Source: Streptomyces asoensis (GTDB lineage: Bacteria > Actinomycetota > Actinomycetes > Streptomycetales > Streptomycetaceae). From it: a DNA stretch of 64,000 bases. Positions within the stretch are counted from its first letter, which is position 1. Each line of letters starts with the position of its first letter. Shown here piece by piece: positions 32,270 through 41,133 of this stretch. The notes beneath the pieces are model-generated. The model ran no database searches, was not told the DNA's origin, and saw nothing but the letters and a program-made list of their open reading frames with translations. The DNA lies in contig NZ_BNEB01000002.1 of NCBI RefSeq assembly GCF_016860545.1, forward strand, positions 1,736,001-1,800,000. Reading direction: 5' to 3'. A program made the position numbers and the translations under genes.

Positions 32270-33255
32270 CGGGCTCGGGCCGGGGCCGGTCCGCGGGCGC
32301 GGGGGCGCTGTGCGTGCTGGTCGCCTCGGTGCTGTGGGGGACCACGGGCACCGCCGCCACCCTCGCCCCCGGTGTCGGGCCGCTCGCCATCGGCGCCGTC
32401 GCCATGGGCCTGGGCGGAATCCTCCAGGCCCTCACCGCGACGCGGCAGATCGCCCGCAGCTCCGCCGCCCTGCGCGACCGGCGCGGCACGGTGGTGCTGG
32501 GCGCCGTCTCGGTGGTTGTCTACCCGCCGGCGTTCTACAGCTCCATGCATCTGGCCGGAGTGGCCGTCGGCACGGTGGTGTCCATCGGTACCGCGCCGCT
32601 CGTCTCCGCACTGATCGAACGGGTCGTGGACGGCCGCCGTCTCACCCGTCGCTGGACGGCCTCGGCCGCTCTCGGTCTGCTCGGCACGCTCCTGCTGTGC
32701 GTGGCCGAAGCCGCCCGTGCCGGCGACGGCGCGCAGGCGGCCTCCCCGGCCCGCACGCTGCTCGGGATCGGACTCGGCCTCGTCGCCGCCGCGACCTACG
32801 CGCTCTACTCCTGGGCGGCGCACCGGCTCATCACCCGGGGGGTCCCCTCCCGGGCGGCGATGGGAGCCGTCTTCGGGCTCGGCGGGCTGCTCCTGCTGCC
32901 CGTGCTGCTCGTCACCGGGGCTCCGCTCGTCGCCTCCTGGCCGCACGCGGCCGTAGGCGCCTACATGGCGCTCGTCCCGATGTTCGCCGGGTACGTCCTG
33001 TTCGGCCGGGGTCTCGCGCGCGTGCCGGCCAGCACCGCCACCACCCTGTCCCTGCTCGAACCGGCCGTCGCGGCGGTCCTGGCGGTCGCGGTCGTGGGTG
33101 AACGCCTGCCCGCCGCGGGCTGGACGGGCATCGCCCTGGTCGTCGCCTGCCTCGCGGTCCTCACCGCCCCCGCGTCCCCTCGTCGGCGCCCGGACCTCGG
33201 GGCGCGCGGACGGGCGGACCGTGACAGCGTCTCCCGTCCGGCCCACGCCGACTGA
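32266..33255 (+). CDS. EamA/DMT-family transporter (ten-helix exporter)
   Basis: The 329-residue protein has ten predicted membrane helices in two EamA halves (first about residues 12-150, second about 165-315), beginning LCVLVASVLWGTTGTAATLAPG and with the second-half signature SLLEPAVAAVLAVAVVGERL. Drug/metabolite transporters of this type export amino acids, nucleosides or toxic compounds. It starts at a GTG inside the stop of the TetR gene, so its expression should follow the TetR promoter. The C-terminal tail is Arg-rich and unstructured. Confidence 0.9.
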   Translation: MTGSGRGRSAGAGALCVLVASVLWGTTGTAATLAPGVGPLAIGAVAMGLGGILQALTATRQIARSSAALRDRRGTVVLGAVSVVVYPPAFYSSMHLAGVAVGTVVSIGTAPLVSALIERVVDGRRLTRRWTASAALGLLGTLLLCVAEAARAGDGAQAASPARTLLGIGLGLVAAATYALYSWAAHRLITRGVPSRAAMGAVFGLGGLLLLPVLLVTGAPLVASWPHAAVGAYMALVPMFAGYVLFGRGLARVPASTATTLSLLEPAVAAVLAVAVVGERLPAAGWTGIALVVACLAVLTAPASPRRRPDLGARGRADRDSVSRPAHAD

Positions 33256-33308
33256 GACGGCCGCCAATTCGCTTGCCGCCGCTCGACCCGGTCGGATAGG
33301 AAGCTCGC

Positions 33309-33851
33309 ATGCTGAGGGGCAACAAGGTCGGGCTCAGGGCCCGCCACGAGGAGGACATCCCGGTCCTGCGGACCGAGCTCTACGACGACGTGGCCGGTTC
33401 CTCGCGGGCCGAGTCCAGGCCGTGGCGGCCGATCGCGCCCGGCGCGAAGGATCCGCGGCTCGTGGTGGACGACAAGAACGACGGAGCCGTCCCGTTCTCC
33501 GTGGTGGAGCTGGAGGGCGGCACCCTGCTCGGCACGGCGACGCTGTGGGGCATCGACACCCATCACCGGTCCGCGCACATCGGACTGGGACTGCTGCCGT
33601 CCGCGCGCGGCAAGGGCTACGGCACCGACGTGGTCGGCGTGCTGTGTCACTACGGCTTCGTCGTGCGCAGCCTGCACCGGCTCCAGATCGAGACGCTCGA
33701 GGACAACGCCGCCATGCTGCGGGCCGCCGAGAGCAACGGCTTCGTCCGTGAGGGCCGGCTGCGCTCCTCGGCCTGGGTGATGGGCGAGTTCCTCGACGAG
33801 GTGCTCCTCGGACTCCTGGCCCAGGACTGGAAGACGGACGCGAAGAGCTGA
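33309..33851 (+). CDS. GNAT-family acetyltransferase (RimJ/RimL-like)
   Basis: The 180-residue protein has the GNAT fold: an N-terminal GNKVGLRARHEEDIP, central TATLWGIDTHHRSAHIGLGLLPSARGKGYGTD (the acetyl-CoA pyrophosphate loop RGKGYGT) and RLQIETLEDNAAMLRAAESNGF, the C-terminal signature of RimJ/RimL-type N-acetyltransferases. It would acetylate an amine on a protein N-terminus or small molecule. It is followed by a strong bidirectional terminator and so is a single-gene unit. Confidence 0.9.
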   Translation: MLRGNKVGLRARHEEDIPVLRTELYDDVAGSSRAESRPWRPIAPGAKDPRLVVDDKNDGAVPFSVVELEGGTLLGTATLWGIDTHHRSAHIGLGLLPSARGKGYGTDVVGVLCHYGFVVRSLHRLQIETLEDNAAMLRAAESNGFVREGRLRSSAWVMGEFLDEVLLGLLAQDWKTDAKS

Positions 33852-33874
33852 ACCAGGTGCGGGCGGACATGTCT

Positions 33875-33902
33875 GTGGGCCCCGGGTTGTCCTGGGGCCC
33901 AC
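33875..33902. terminator. Bidirectional terminator between the GNAT gene and a small membrane gene
   Basis: A 12-bp stem with one G-T pair (33875-33886 with 33891-33902) is closed by a TTGT tetraloop. It lies between convergent genes, 23 bases from each end, so it can stop both. Confidence 0.85.
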
Positions 33903-33925
33903 GAAAGTGACATTGTGCGGCGGGA

Positions 33926-34096
33926 TTACCAGCGATACCAGCGGCCCTTGCGGCCGCCCGTGTCGGCGCTGCGCACGACGAAGCCCAGCAGCCAGACGAC
34001 CAGCACGATGACGGCGATCCACCACAGTGCCTTGAGGGCGAAGCCGGCACCGAAGAGGATCAGGGCGAGCAGAAGAACGAGAAGCAGGGGAACCAT
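33926..34096 (-). CDS. Very small hydrophobic protein (two membrane segments)
   Basis: From ATG 34096 (preceded by GGAGG at 8-base spacing) the product is only 56 residues: MVPLLLVLLLALILFGAGF, then a second hydrophobic run ALWWIAVIVLVVWLLGF and the basic tail GRKGRWYRW. Short proteins of this kind are common in streptomycetes and may be stress-related membrane peptides; no function is known. The longer in-frame extension to 34156 contains no ribosome site. Confidence 0.8.
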   Translation of the reverse strand: MVPLLLVLLLALILFGAGFALKALWWIAVIVLVVWLLGFVVRSADTGGRKGRWYRW

Positions 34097-34152
34097 AGTT
34101 ATCAACCTCCATTGGTCCTCGTGCCCGACGAATGGAAGAACATACGGCCGGT

Positions 34153-34866
34153 TCACCTGGTTTCTTCACCACTCTTCCGGGCAGTCGTCCCAGTTTCTTC
34201 ACCCAGTTCCACCGTCGTGGTGACCCGGACGAGGGCGGGCCTCGCGGGCACCGAACCGAAGCCGAACCGCACGGGCGGCTCCACGGGTGCGCACCGGCCC
34301 AGGTCCGCGCCCTCGAACACCCCGGTCACGGAGCGGACGGGACGCAGGTCCCGCGCGCCGTACCACTCCCTGCGGCCGCCACCGGCGCTGCCGCGCGTGC
34401 GTACACCGGTCAGCAGCACGCGCGCGGGCAGGTCGACGCACGCGCTCCAGGCCGGACAGCCGGCCAGCACCCCGGGGACGGCGCGCAGCAGCAGGCCCAG
34501 GACGCCCCGGCGTCCGGTGGTGAAGCGCAGGCGGAGCGGACCCGCCTCCACGGTCCAGACGTCTCCCAGGACGTTCACCTCGACCGGGACCACCCGCACG
34601 GCGTCGAAGGTGTAGGTGCCGCTGATGAACTCCGCCGTCTCCCGGGACGGTGCCAGCAGCAGCCGCTCCCCGTCGGCCCGTTCCACCATCACGTCGCTGA
34701 ACGGGCCGAAGGGCGACCGCGGCCAGTGCCCCAGCACCACACGCGTGCCGCCGGACGTGCCGAGGCCCGCGATCCAGCCGTCGAAGCGCAGCCGCTCGCG
34801 CCGCCGGGACAGCCGCTTCCACCACGCGGCCGCACTCCACCGTCGTTCTGTTCCGTAGGTCACCAC
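34153..34866 (-). CDS. Conserved hypothetical protein, unrecognised
   Basis: The frame from GTG 34866 gives 237 residues. It begins VVTYGTERRWSAAAWWKRLSRR and continues with a beta-rich body, including FDGWIAGLGTSGGTRVVLGHW, SRETAEFISGTYTFDAVRVV and LRLRFTTGRRGVLGLLLRAVPG. It has no signal peptide, transmembrane helix or recognised domain, but its codon bias and internal structure look like a conserved actinobacterial protein. Start choice is uncertain: the frame is open to 34986, and the best ribosome site (GAGGGG) is 12 bases upstream of the chosen GTG. Confidence 0.6.
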   Translation of the reverse strand: MVTYGTERRWSAAAWWKRLSRRRERLRFDGWIAGLGTSGGTRVVLGHWPRSPFGPFSDVMVERADGERLLLAPSRETAEFISGTYTFDAVRVVPVEVNVLGDVWTVEAGPLRLRFTTGRRGVLGLLLRAVPGVLAGCPAWSACVDLPARVLLTGVRTRGSAGGGRREWYGARDLRPVRSVTGVFEGADLGRCAPVEPPVRFGFGSVPARPALVRVTTTVELGEETGTTARKSGEETR

Positions 34867-35060
34867 GGACGGCGAGTTCCCCTCACCGGGGTCCCGGGAA
34901 ACGGGCGGGAGACCGCGGGTACGCCGAGCGGGCGACACAGGACCCACGCGCCGAGTCTTGGAACACGCTTTACGTGGTACACGCAACTGGGGCCCGCCCT
35001 GTCGCTGTCTGACAGTGAGTGGGCCCGTCGGGGCCGAGGAACGAGAGAGCGGGGCAGGTT

Positions 35061-36047
35061 GTGGGACGGCGCAAGGGCGGCACGATGATCGCGCTCGTCA
35101 CCGGTGTGGTGCTGATGGGCGCGAGCGCCTGTGGCGGGGGCGGCAGCGGCAAGGCGGGCGGCGACGACGCGAAGGCGTCGGGGAAGCCGGGTACGAGCTC
35201 CTCGCCGTCACCGACGAAGCCCGCGGGCCCGCCGATGCTCCTGGAGACGATCATGCCCCAGACGGGGACCACGGTCGGTGTGGCCATGCCGATATCGGTG
35301 GTCTTCACCGACCCGGTGGCGCAGAAGGCGCGGGCCGCGGTCGAGAAGCACATGAAGGTGAGCGCCTCGCAGCCGGTGGCCGGTGCCTGGCACTGGTTCG
35401 GCGACAAGCGCGCCGACTGGCGCCCCAAGTCGTACTGGCCGTCCGGCACCACGGTGAAGATCGACGCCGACATGCAGGGCGTCGGCAACGGCAACGGACG
35501 CTTCGGCGTACGCACCTACACGCACACCTTCAAGGTCGGTGACGATGTGCGCGCGGACGTCTCGGTGACCGGCCACACCATGAAGGTGACCCGCAACGGC
35601 GCGACGGTCCGCACCCTGTCCATCAACGCGGGCAGCGCCGAGTACCCGACGTGGAACGGCACGATGGCCGTCATCGACAAGCAGGAGAAGGTCCACATGA
35701 CCTCCTGCAGCGTCGGCATCAGCTGCGACAAGGGAAGCCCGAACTACTACGACCTGACGCTGCCCTGGGACGTCCACCTGACCCAGTCCGGCACCTATGT
35801 GCACTACTCCACCGGCGACCCGAATCCGGGCAGCGGCAGCGCGCGCGGCTCGCACGGCTGCGTCCACCTGTCCATGTCGGACGCCAAGTGGTTCTACGGC
35901 CAGGTCAAGCAGGGCGACCCGGTCACCATCACCGGCTCGCCCCGCGCCAAGGCACCCGCGGACAACGGCTACGCCGCCTTCAACCTGGACTGGGCCCAGT
36001 GGCTCCAGGGCAGCGCCTCCGGTGAGGGAACGACCGCCGCGCTGTGA
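35061..36047 (+). CDS. L,D-transpeptidase lipoprotein with Ig-like domain
   Basis: The roughly 328-residue protein has a lipoprotein signal (VTGVVLMGASAC; Cys followed by GGGG), a Ser/Pro-rich linker, a bacterial Ig-like domain (about residues 55-150) and a C-terminal YkuD domain. The catalytic motif SHGCVHLS with its Cys and the upstream His in GTYVHYSTGD are present. Such enzymes make 3-3 cross-links in peptidoglycan outside the membrane. GTG 35061 is the likely start with GGGGCAGG upstream; ATG 35085 is possible. A hairpin terminator follows the stop. Confidence 0.92.
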   Translation: MGRRKGGTMIALVTGVVLMGASACGGGGSGKAGGDDAKASGKPGTSSSPSPTKPAGPPMLLETIMPQTGTTVGVAMPISVVFTDPVAQKARAAVEKHMKVSASQPVAGAWHWFGDKRADWRPKSYWPSGTTVKIDADMQGVGNGNGRFGVRTYTHTFKVGDDVRADVSVTGHTMKVTRNGATVRTLSINAGSAEYPTWNGTMAVIDKQEKVHMTSCSVGISCDKGSPNYYDLTLPWDVHLTQSGTYVHYSTGDPNPGSGSARGSHGCVHLSMSDAKWFYGQVKQGDPVTITGSPRAKAPADNGYAAFNLDWAQWLQGSASGEGTTAAL

Positions 36048-36073
36048 GCCGGCGTCCGCCGCGCCTTCCCGGC

Positions 36074-36115
36074 CGCACCGGGTTCCCGGCCCTGCCCGTT
36101 CCGGGGCCCGGTGCG
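36074..36115 (+). terminator. Hairpin after the L,D-transpeptidase gene
   Basis: A perfect 9-bp stem (36074-36082 with 36107-36115) encloses a 24-base loop with further internal pairing. It is placed between the transpeptidase stop and the kinase start 18 bases later, so the kinase promoter would have to lie within or upstream of it. Confidence 0.6.
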
Positions 36116-36132
36116 CCGATAGCGTGGAGCCC

Positions 36133-36660
36133 ATGATCGTATGGCTCAACGGCACCCATGGCGCGGGCAAGACCACGACCAGTACGCTCGTGCAGCAACT
36201 GCTGCCGGATTCCCGGGTGTTCGACGCCGAGAAGGTCGGCGAGACACTCATGGACATCAAGCCGGGACTGCCCGGTGCCGGAGTGGACAACTTCCAGCAC
36301 TGGCCGCCGTGGCGGCCCCTGGTCGTCGACACCGCCCGCCGCGTCCTCGACTACACCGGCGGCACCCTGGTCGTCCCCATGACCGTCCTGGTCGAGCGGT
36401 ACTGGCACGAGATCAGCACCGGTCTCGCCCGATACGGCATCCCGGTAAGGCACTTCGTGCTCCACGCCGACCAGGACACCCTGCGCCGGCGCATCGAGGG
36501 GGACACGGTCCTCGGCCCGTCCGCGTTCCGGCTGCGTTATCTGGAGCCGTACGCCGAGGCCGCGCGTACCTGGCTGCACGGCGCGGCCGAGGTCGTCGAC
36601 ACCACTCACCTCACGCCCGCCCTCGCCGCCCGCCGGATCGCGCGGGCCGTGACGGGCTGA
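36133..36660 (+). CDS. P-loop nucleoside/small-molecule kinase-like ATPase
   Basis: This 175-residue protein has a Walker A motif at its very N-terminus (IVWLNGTHGAGKTTTSTL) and a later basic lid region (HADQDTLRRRIEGD), the general plan of nucleoside, shikimate and chloramphenicol-type kinases. FDAEKVGETLMDI after the P-loop could hold the catalytic acid. It has no close named relative that I recognise. ATG 36133 is the natural start; longer upstream frames overlap the preceding gene. Confidence 0.8.
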   Translation: MIVWLNGTHGAGKTTTSTLVQQLLPDSRVFDAEKVGETLMDIKPGLPGAGVDNFQHWPPWRPLVVDTARRVLDYTGGTLVVPMTVLVERYWHEISTGLARYGIPVRHFVLHADQDTLRRRIEGDTVLGPSAFRLRYLEPYAEAARTWLHGAAEVVDTTHLTPALAARRIARAVTG

Positions 36661-36706
36661 CGCCGGCCCCGTGGCGGACCGCTGCTCTCGCGCCCGCGAA
36701 TCCCCC

Positions 36707-37579
36707 TCAGGCTACGGTCCCCTCGCCGTAGAAGCGTACGTAGTCGACCGTCATCGTCGCGGGTGACGGCGTCGAGGCGTCGGGAGGGCCGGGCCAGTCG
36801 CCTCCGACGGCGACGTTGAGCAGCAGATGCATGTCCTGTTCGAAGACCCAGTCGTCGGGCGAGGGCAGCTTCGCGGGTGTCAGCGTGAAGTACGGCCTGC
36901 CGTCGACGGACCACGTGATGCGTCGCGGCTGCTTGTCCACGGCGTAGGTGTGGAACGCGCTCGACGCGTCCGACGGGAGGGTGGCGGAGTCGCCGATCCC
37001 GTTCTCGTTGAAGTAGGTCGGTCCGTGCGCGGTGCCGTACACCGTGCGCGGTTCCCCGCCGACCACTTCGCAGATGTCGATCTCGCCCTGCCCGGGCCAT
37101 TCGACCCCGTTGTCGCCCAGCATCCAGATCGCCGGCAACAACCCGGTGCCGGTGGGCAGTTTCGCCCGGATCTCCGCGCGACCGTGTGTCAGGGCGACCT
37201 TTCCCTCGGTGGTCAGCCGGGCCGACGTCCAGGGGCAGAACTCCTGGGTGTAGCAGGGCAGCCGGGCCGACGCGGGAGCCCGCCGCGCGGAGATCAGGAG
37301 ATGACCCGAACCGTCCAGGCCGGAGTCGGCCGGGTCCGCCGTGTAGTACTGCAACTCGTTGTTGCCCCACCCCTCGGCGTCCCGGTTCCCGGTCTCGGTG
37401 TTCCAGGACTTCTCCGACGGGCGGGTGGCCGCCGCCCCGTCGAACTCCGCCTGCCAGAAAGGCTCTTCCCCGGTCGAAGCAGAGGAGCGCGCGTCCGGGG
37501 CGGGAGCAGGGGCCGGTCCGCACCCGCCGAGCACCGCGACCAGCGCGAGCACGACTGCGGACACGGACCGTCGGTTCAC
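36707..37579 (-). CDS. GH16-family endo-beta-glucanase, lipoprotein
   Basis: The 290-residue protein has a lipoprotein signal (VVLALVAVLGGCG) and a GH16 jelly-roll domain (about residues 45-285). The catalytic bulge is GEIDICEV, with the nucleophile and acid/base Glu flanking the Asp; LLPAIWMLGDN and LLNVAVGGDWPG are also typical. GH16 enzymes of this form cut beta-1,3- or beta-1,3/1,4-glucans such as fungal laminarin. The GTG start follows GGAGCAG. It is convergent with the kinase gene and appears to be a single transcript. Confidence 0.93.
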   Translation of the reverse strand: MNRRSVSAVVLALVAVLGGCGPAPAPAPDARSSASTGEEPFWQAEFDGAAATRPSEKSWNTETGNRDAEGWGNNELQYYTADPADSGLDGSGHLLISARRAPASARLPCYTQEFCPWTSARLTTEGKVALTHGRAEIRAKLPTGTGLLPAIWMLGDNGVEWPGQGEIDICEVVGGEPRTVYGTAHGPTYFNENGIGDSATLPSDASSAFHTYAVDKQPRRITWSVDGRPYFTLTPAKLPSPDDWVFEQDMHLLLNVAVGGDWPGPPDASTPSPATMTVDYVRFYGEGTVA

Positions 37580-37717
37580 CGTGCTGCTCCTGGGGATCGT
37601 GAGTGGGGGCGATGAGCAAGGTACCAAGATCGGGTGCGCGCGGACCGGGCCCCCCGGTGGACCGGGCCCCCGCGGACCGCGCGCCCCCCGTCCAACACCG
37701 CATCGGAAGGGACGAGT

Positions 37718-39964
37718 TCAGGTGCGCCGTTCCTTTCCTGTGCGCCGATGCAGTTCGACGGCGAGCGGGGTGGCCGTGAACATCGAGGAGTAGGTGCCCA
37801 CCGCGAGGCCGACGAGCAGGGCGAGAGCGAAGTCCCTCAGGGTGTCGCCGCCGAGGACGGCCAGCGCGGTGAGGATGAACGCGGCGCCCGTACCGGTGTT
37901 GACCGTGCGGGGCAGCGTCTGGAGGAGCGCCTGGTCGGCGACGCGGGCGAACGGCTTCCCGCGAGCGCGGCGGCCGAGTTCCCTGATCCGGTCGAAGACG
38001 ACGACCGAGTCGTTGACGGAGTAGCCGATGACGGTCAGCAGCGCCGCGAGGAAGACGCCGTCCACGGGCTTGCCGAGCCAGGCGAAGACGCCGACGAGGA
38101 TCACGACGTCGTGGGCGAGGGCGGCGACCGCGGAGCTGCCCAGCAACCAGCGGAACCGCGCCGCGAGGTAGACCAGTTGGGCGCCGAGGGCCACCGCGAG
38201 CGCGATGACGGCGCCGCGGCGCAGTTCCTTGCCGAGGCTGGGCCCGACGGCCTCGTCGCGGATCCGTTCGGCGCCGACCCCCAGGCCGGTGACGGCATCG
38301 GTGAGGGCGGCCGCCCGGGCTTCGCCGAGCCCGGGGGTGCGGACGGTGAACTGCCGGTCGCCGGAACTCTGCACGACGGCCCGCGGGAAGCCGGCCTCGG
38401 CGAGCGCGGCACGGGTCCGGTCGGGGTCGACGGGGGCCGTCGTGGAGTACTCGACGAGCCGTCCGCCCGTGAACTCGACGCCGAGGTCGAGGCCGCGCAC
38501 CACGATCCCGGAGCCCGCCAGGACGAGCGCCGCCGCCGAGACGGCCAGCCACCTGCGCGGGTGACGCATCAGATGCGGGCCGGACCGGTCGAGCCGGGCC
38601 CGTACGAAGCCCGTGTGGGCGATACCCGTCAGGCGGGGCCGGCGACGCAGGCCGGGGCGGGCGACGGCGTGCTCGGCGAGGACGCGGGTGACGACGAGGG
38701 CGCTGAACATCGAGGCGAGGACCCCGATGCCCAGCGTGACGCCGAACCCGCGCACCGGACCGGACGCGAGGAAGAAGAGCAGCGCGGCCGCGATGAGGGT
38801 GGTGACGTTGGAGTCGGCGATCGCGCTGAAGGCGCCCCGGAAGCCGGCGGTCAGGGACGACCGGGGCGTGGGGCGGTGGCGAGCGACGTACTCCTCGCGG
38901 GCACGTTCGAAGACGAGCACGTTGGCGTCGACCGCCATGCCGATGGCCAGCACGAACCCGGCGAGTCCGGGCAGGGTGAGGGTGGCGCCGAGCGCGGCCA
39001 GGGCGGCGTAGGAGACGAGGCCGTAGCAGGCCAGCGCCAGCACGGCCAGAGCCCCCACGACCCGGTAGACGGCGACGATGAACAGCGAGGTCAGGGCGGT
39101 GCCGATGGCGGCGGCCCAGGCACTGGCCGCGATGGCGCGGGCCCCCAGGGTGGGGCCGACGGTGCGCTGCTCGACGGTCTCGACCGGCACCGGGAGAGCG
39201 CCGCCGTTGATGAGCAGCGCCAGTTCCCTGGCCTCCTCGTCGTCGAAGGAGCCGGTGATGAGGGTGGCGCCGCCGCCGATGCCGGACCGGCACCCGACCG
39301 AAGGGTCGACCTGCGGCGACGAGATGATCCTGCCGTCCAGGACGACGGCGACCCGGCGGCCAGGATCCCCGGGCGCCCGGCAGGCGGCCTCACCCGTGAG
39401 CCGCGCCCACTCCTGGCCGCCGGCCCCCTTGAAATCGACGGTGACGTGCCAACCGGCGCCACTGTGCGGGTCGAACCGGGCCGCCGCCTTGTCCACGTCC
39501 TTCCCGGTCAGCGCAGCCGTTTGCAAGCGCAGGAAGCGGCCCGTCTCGTCGGCCGTCACCTGCTCGTGGGGCCGCTCGGGCGACGGACCGGCGGCCCGGT
39601 CGGCTGCGGTCGCCGGGCCGAGCACCTGGTGGAAGGTGAGCCGGGCGGTCCGGCCGATCACGTCGGCCGCCCTGCGCGGATCCTGCACGCCGGGCAACTC
39701 GACGACGATGCGGTCGTCGCCCGAGCGGGCGATGGTGGGTTCGGCCACACCGAGCGCGTCGATACGGCCGCGGAGCACCTCCACCGTGCGGTCCGTCGCC
39801 TCGGCGCCGGCGTCGGCCGCGGTGGTGGGGCGGGTCTCCAGCACGATCTGGGTGCCGCCGCGCAGATCCAGTCCGAGCTGGACGGGCACGGTGAGCGCGA
39901 CATACAGGGACAGGGCTACGACGGCGAGGGCGAACAGCCCTCTGAGGTGCGGGGATCGTTTCAC
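37718..39964 (-). CDS. secDF: Fused SecD-SecF protein export protein
   Basis: The 748-residue protein joins SecD (about residues 1-440) and SecF (about 450-745) in one chain with 12 predicted helices. SecD motifs are LGLDLRGGTQIVLE and AIGMAVDANVLVFER; SecF motifs are LDLGVEFTGGRLVEY and GYSVNDSVVVFDRIRE. SecDF uses the proton gradient to pull proteins out of SecYEG. Streptomycetes usually also carry separate secD and secF genes next to yajC, so this fused form is probably an additional copy. GTG 39964 has GGAGG seven bases upstream. It is the last gene of a same-strand run with a small membrane protein and a two-component system. Confidence 0.95.
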   Translation of the reverse strand: MKRSPHLRGLFALAVVALSLYVALTVPVQLGLDLRGGTQIVLETRPTTAADAGAEATDRTVEVLRGRIDALGVAEPTIARSGDDRIVVELPGVQDPRRAADVIGRTARLTFHQVLGPATAADRAAGPSPERPHEQVTADETGRFLRLQTAALTGKDVDKAAARFDPHSGAGWHVTVDFKGAGGQEWARLTGEAACRAPGDPGRRVAVVLDGRIISSPQVDPSVGCRSGIGGGATLITGSFDDEEARELALLINGGALPVPVETVEQRTVGPTLGARAIAASAWAAAIGTALTSLFIVAVYRVVGALAVLALACYGLVSYAALAALGATLTLPGLAGFVLAIGMAVDANVLVFERAREEYVARHRPTPRSSLTAGFRGAFSAIADSNVTTLIAAALLFFLASGPVRGFGVTLGIGVLASMFSALVVTRVLAEHAVARPGLRRRPRLTGIAHTGFVRARLDRSGPHLMRHPRRWLAVSAAALVLAGSGIVVRGLDLGVEFTGGRLVEYSTTAPVDPDRTRAALAEAGFPRAVVQSSGDRQFTVRTPGLGEARAAALTDAVTGLGVGAERIRDEAVGPSLGKELRRGAVIALAVALGAQLVYLAARFRWLLGSSAVAALAHDVVILVGVFAWLGKPVDGVFLAALLTVIGYSVNDSVVVFDRIRELGRRARGKPFARVADQALLQTLPRTVNTGTGAAFILTALAVLGGDTLRDFALALLVGLAVGTYSSMFTATPLAVELHRRTGKERRT

Positions 39965-40028
39965 GGGGGGGCCTCCGGCAGGCACACCGCGGCCAGGGCG
40001 GTGGCGTCGTTCGGGAAGAAGAGGGGGT

Positions 40029-40439
40029 TCAGCAGCCGGAGGACGAAGGGGGTGCCCGCACGCCGTGGCGCGGCGCGGGCCGTGTCGGCGCGGACGGTTC
40101 CGCCGCCCGCGGGACCGGTGCGAGCCGCAGCGGGGCGGCCGGTGAGTCGGGTGCCGGGGCGAGGGCGGGGACCGCGGGTGTCCGGGGCTCGCCTCCGGCG
40201 TCCCGCTGGCTCCGCGCGACGGCGGGGGAGACGGCGGACCGGGCGTCGTCCGCGGACGGCCCGTCGGGTACCGACGCGCTCAGGGCCGCCGGAGCCGTAC
40301 CGGCCCCGGCGGAAGTCCCCTGACAGACGAGCGCCGACAGCCCGGACAGGGCGACGAGCACCGCGAACAGGACAGCCGCCGCGACCGGGGCCAGGCTCCG
40401 GCCACCCGCGCGCGCGACGGTGTGCGGGCAGCGTGCCAT
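40029..40439 (-). CDS. Small signal-anchored protein of unknown function
   Basis: The 136-residue product has one hydrophobic segment (about residues 16-40, LAPVAAAVLFAVLVALSGLSALVC) and then a long Pro/Ala/Ser-rich outer tail without recognisable domain. The ATG has AGAGGA at normal spacing. It lies 28 bases after the response regulator and 64 bases before secDF on the same strand, so it is probably part of that operon. A role linking the two-component system to export or the envelope is possible but unproved. Confidence 0.65.
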   Translation of the reverse strand: MARCPHTVARAGGRSLAPVAAAVLFAVLVALSGLSALVCQGTSAGAGTAPAALSASVPDGPSADDARSAVSPAVARSQRDAGGEPRTPAVPALAPAPDSPAAPLRLAPVPRAAEPSAPTRPAPRHGVRAPPSSSGC

Positions 40440-40467
40440 GACCGTCCTCTTCGCGTGGGTGGCGGGC

Positions 40468-41133
40468 TCAGGGCTCGATGAGGCCGGCCCGGATCGCGTA
40501 GCGGGTGAGTTCCAGGCGATCGCGCAGACCGAGCTTGTGCAGCAGGTTCGCCCGGTGCCGGTGGACGGTCTTGATGCTGATGAAGAGCAGTTCGGCGATC
40601 TCCTTGGAGGAGTGCCCCTCGGCCACGAGCTTGAGGACCTCCTCCTCGCGCGCCGTCAGCACCTGCTCGCGCGGCTCCTCGCCGTGGCGGACCCGGTCGA
40701 GGTAGTTCCGGATGAGCGCGGTGACCGCGCCCGGATACAGGAACGGCTCGTCGCGCACGGCGGCCCGGCAGGCGGCCACCAGGTCGCGGTCGGCCACGGA
40801 CTTCAGCACGTACCCGCTGGCCCCGGCCTTGAGCGCCTGGAAGAGGTACTGCTCGTTGTCGTGCATCGTCAGCATCAGCACCCGCAGGTCCGGCCGGAGC
40901 GCGACGAGTTCGCGGGTGGCCCGCAGACCGGTCATCCGGGGCATGGCGATGTCCAGCACCGCCAGGTCGACCTCGTGGGTGCGGGCCAGCTCGACCGCCT
41001 CCGCACCGTCCCCGGCCTCGGCGACCACCTCCAGGTCCGGCTCCCGGTCGAGGATCAGCCGGACACCACGACGTACCAGGGCGTGGTCGTCGGCGAGAAG
41101 AACGCGGACCGGGGAGGTGACTGGGGTGCTCAT
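40468..41133 (-). CDS. LuxR-type (NarL-family) response regulator
   Basis: The 221-residue protein has a receiver domain (VLLADDHALVRRGVRL with the acidic pair, phospho-Asp in LAVLDIAMPRMTG, Lys in YVLKSVADRD) and a LuxR helix-turn-helix (about residues 153-215, LTAREEEVLKLVAEGHSSKEIAELLFISIKTV). Its ATG overlaps the kinase stop (ATGA), so it is the cognate partner. Targets are unknown, but the co-oriented membrane protein and secDF downstream are likely in the same transcript. Confidence 0.93.
   Translation of the reverse strand: MSTPVTSPVRVLLADDHALVRRGVRLILDREPDLEVVAEAGDGAEAVELARTHEVDLAVLDIAMPRMTGLRATRELVALRPDLRVLMLTMHDNEQYLFQALKAGASGYVLKSVADRDLVAACRAAVRDEPFLYPGAVTALIRNYLDRVRHGEEPREQVLTAREEEVLKLVAEGHSSKEIAELLFISIKTVHRHRANLLHKLGLRDRLELTRYAIRAGLIEP

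Noticed and set aside
37634..40441. Open frame of 935 codons on the plus strand
   Set aside because: It is antisense to secDF, whose motifs and length are fully canonical.
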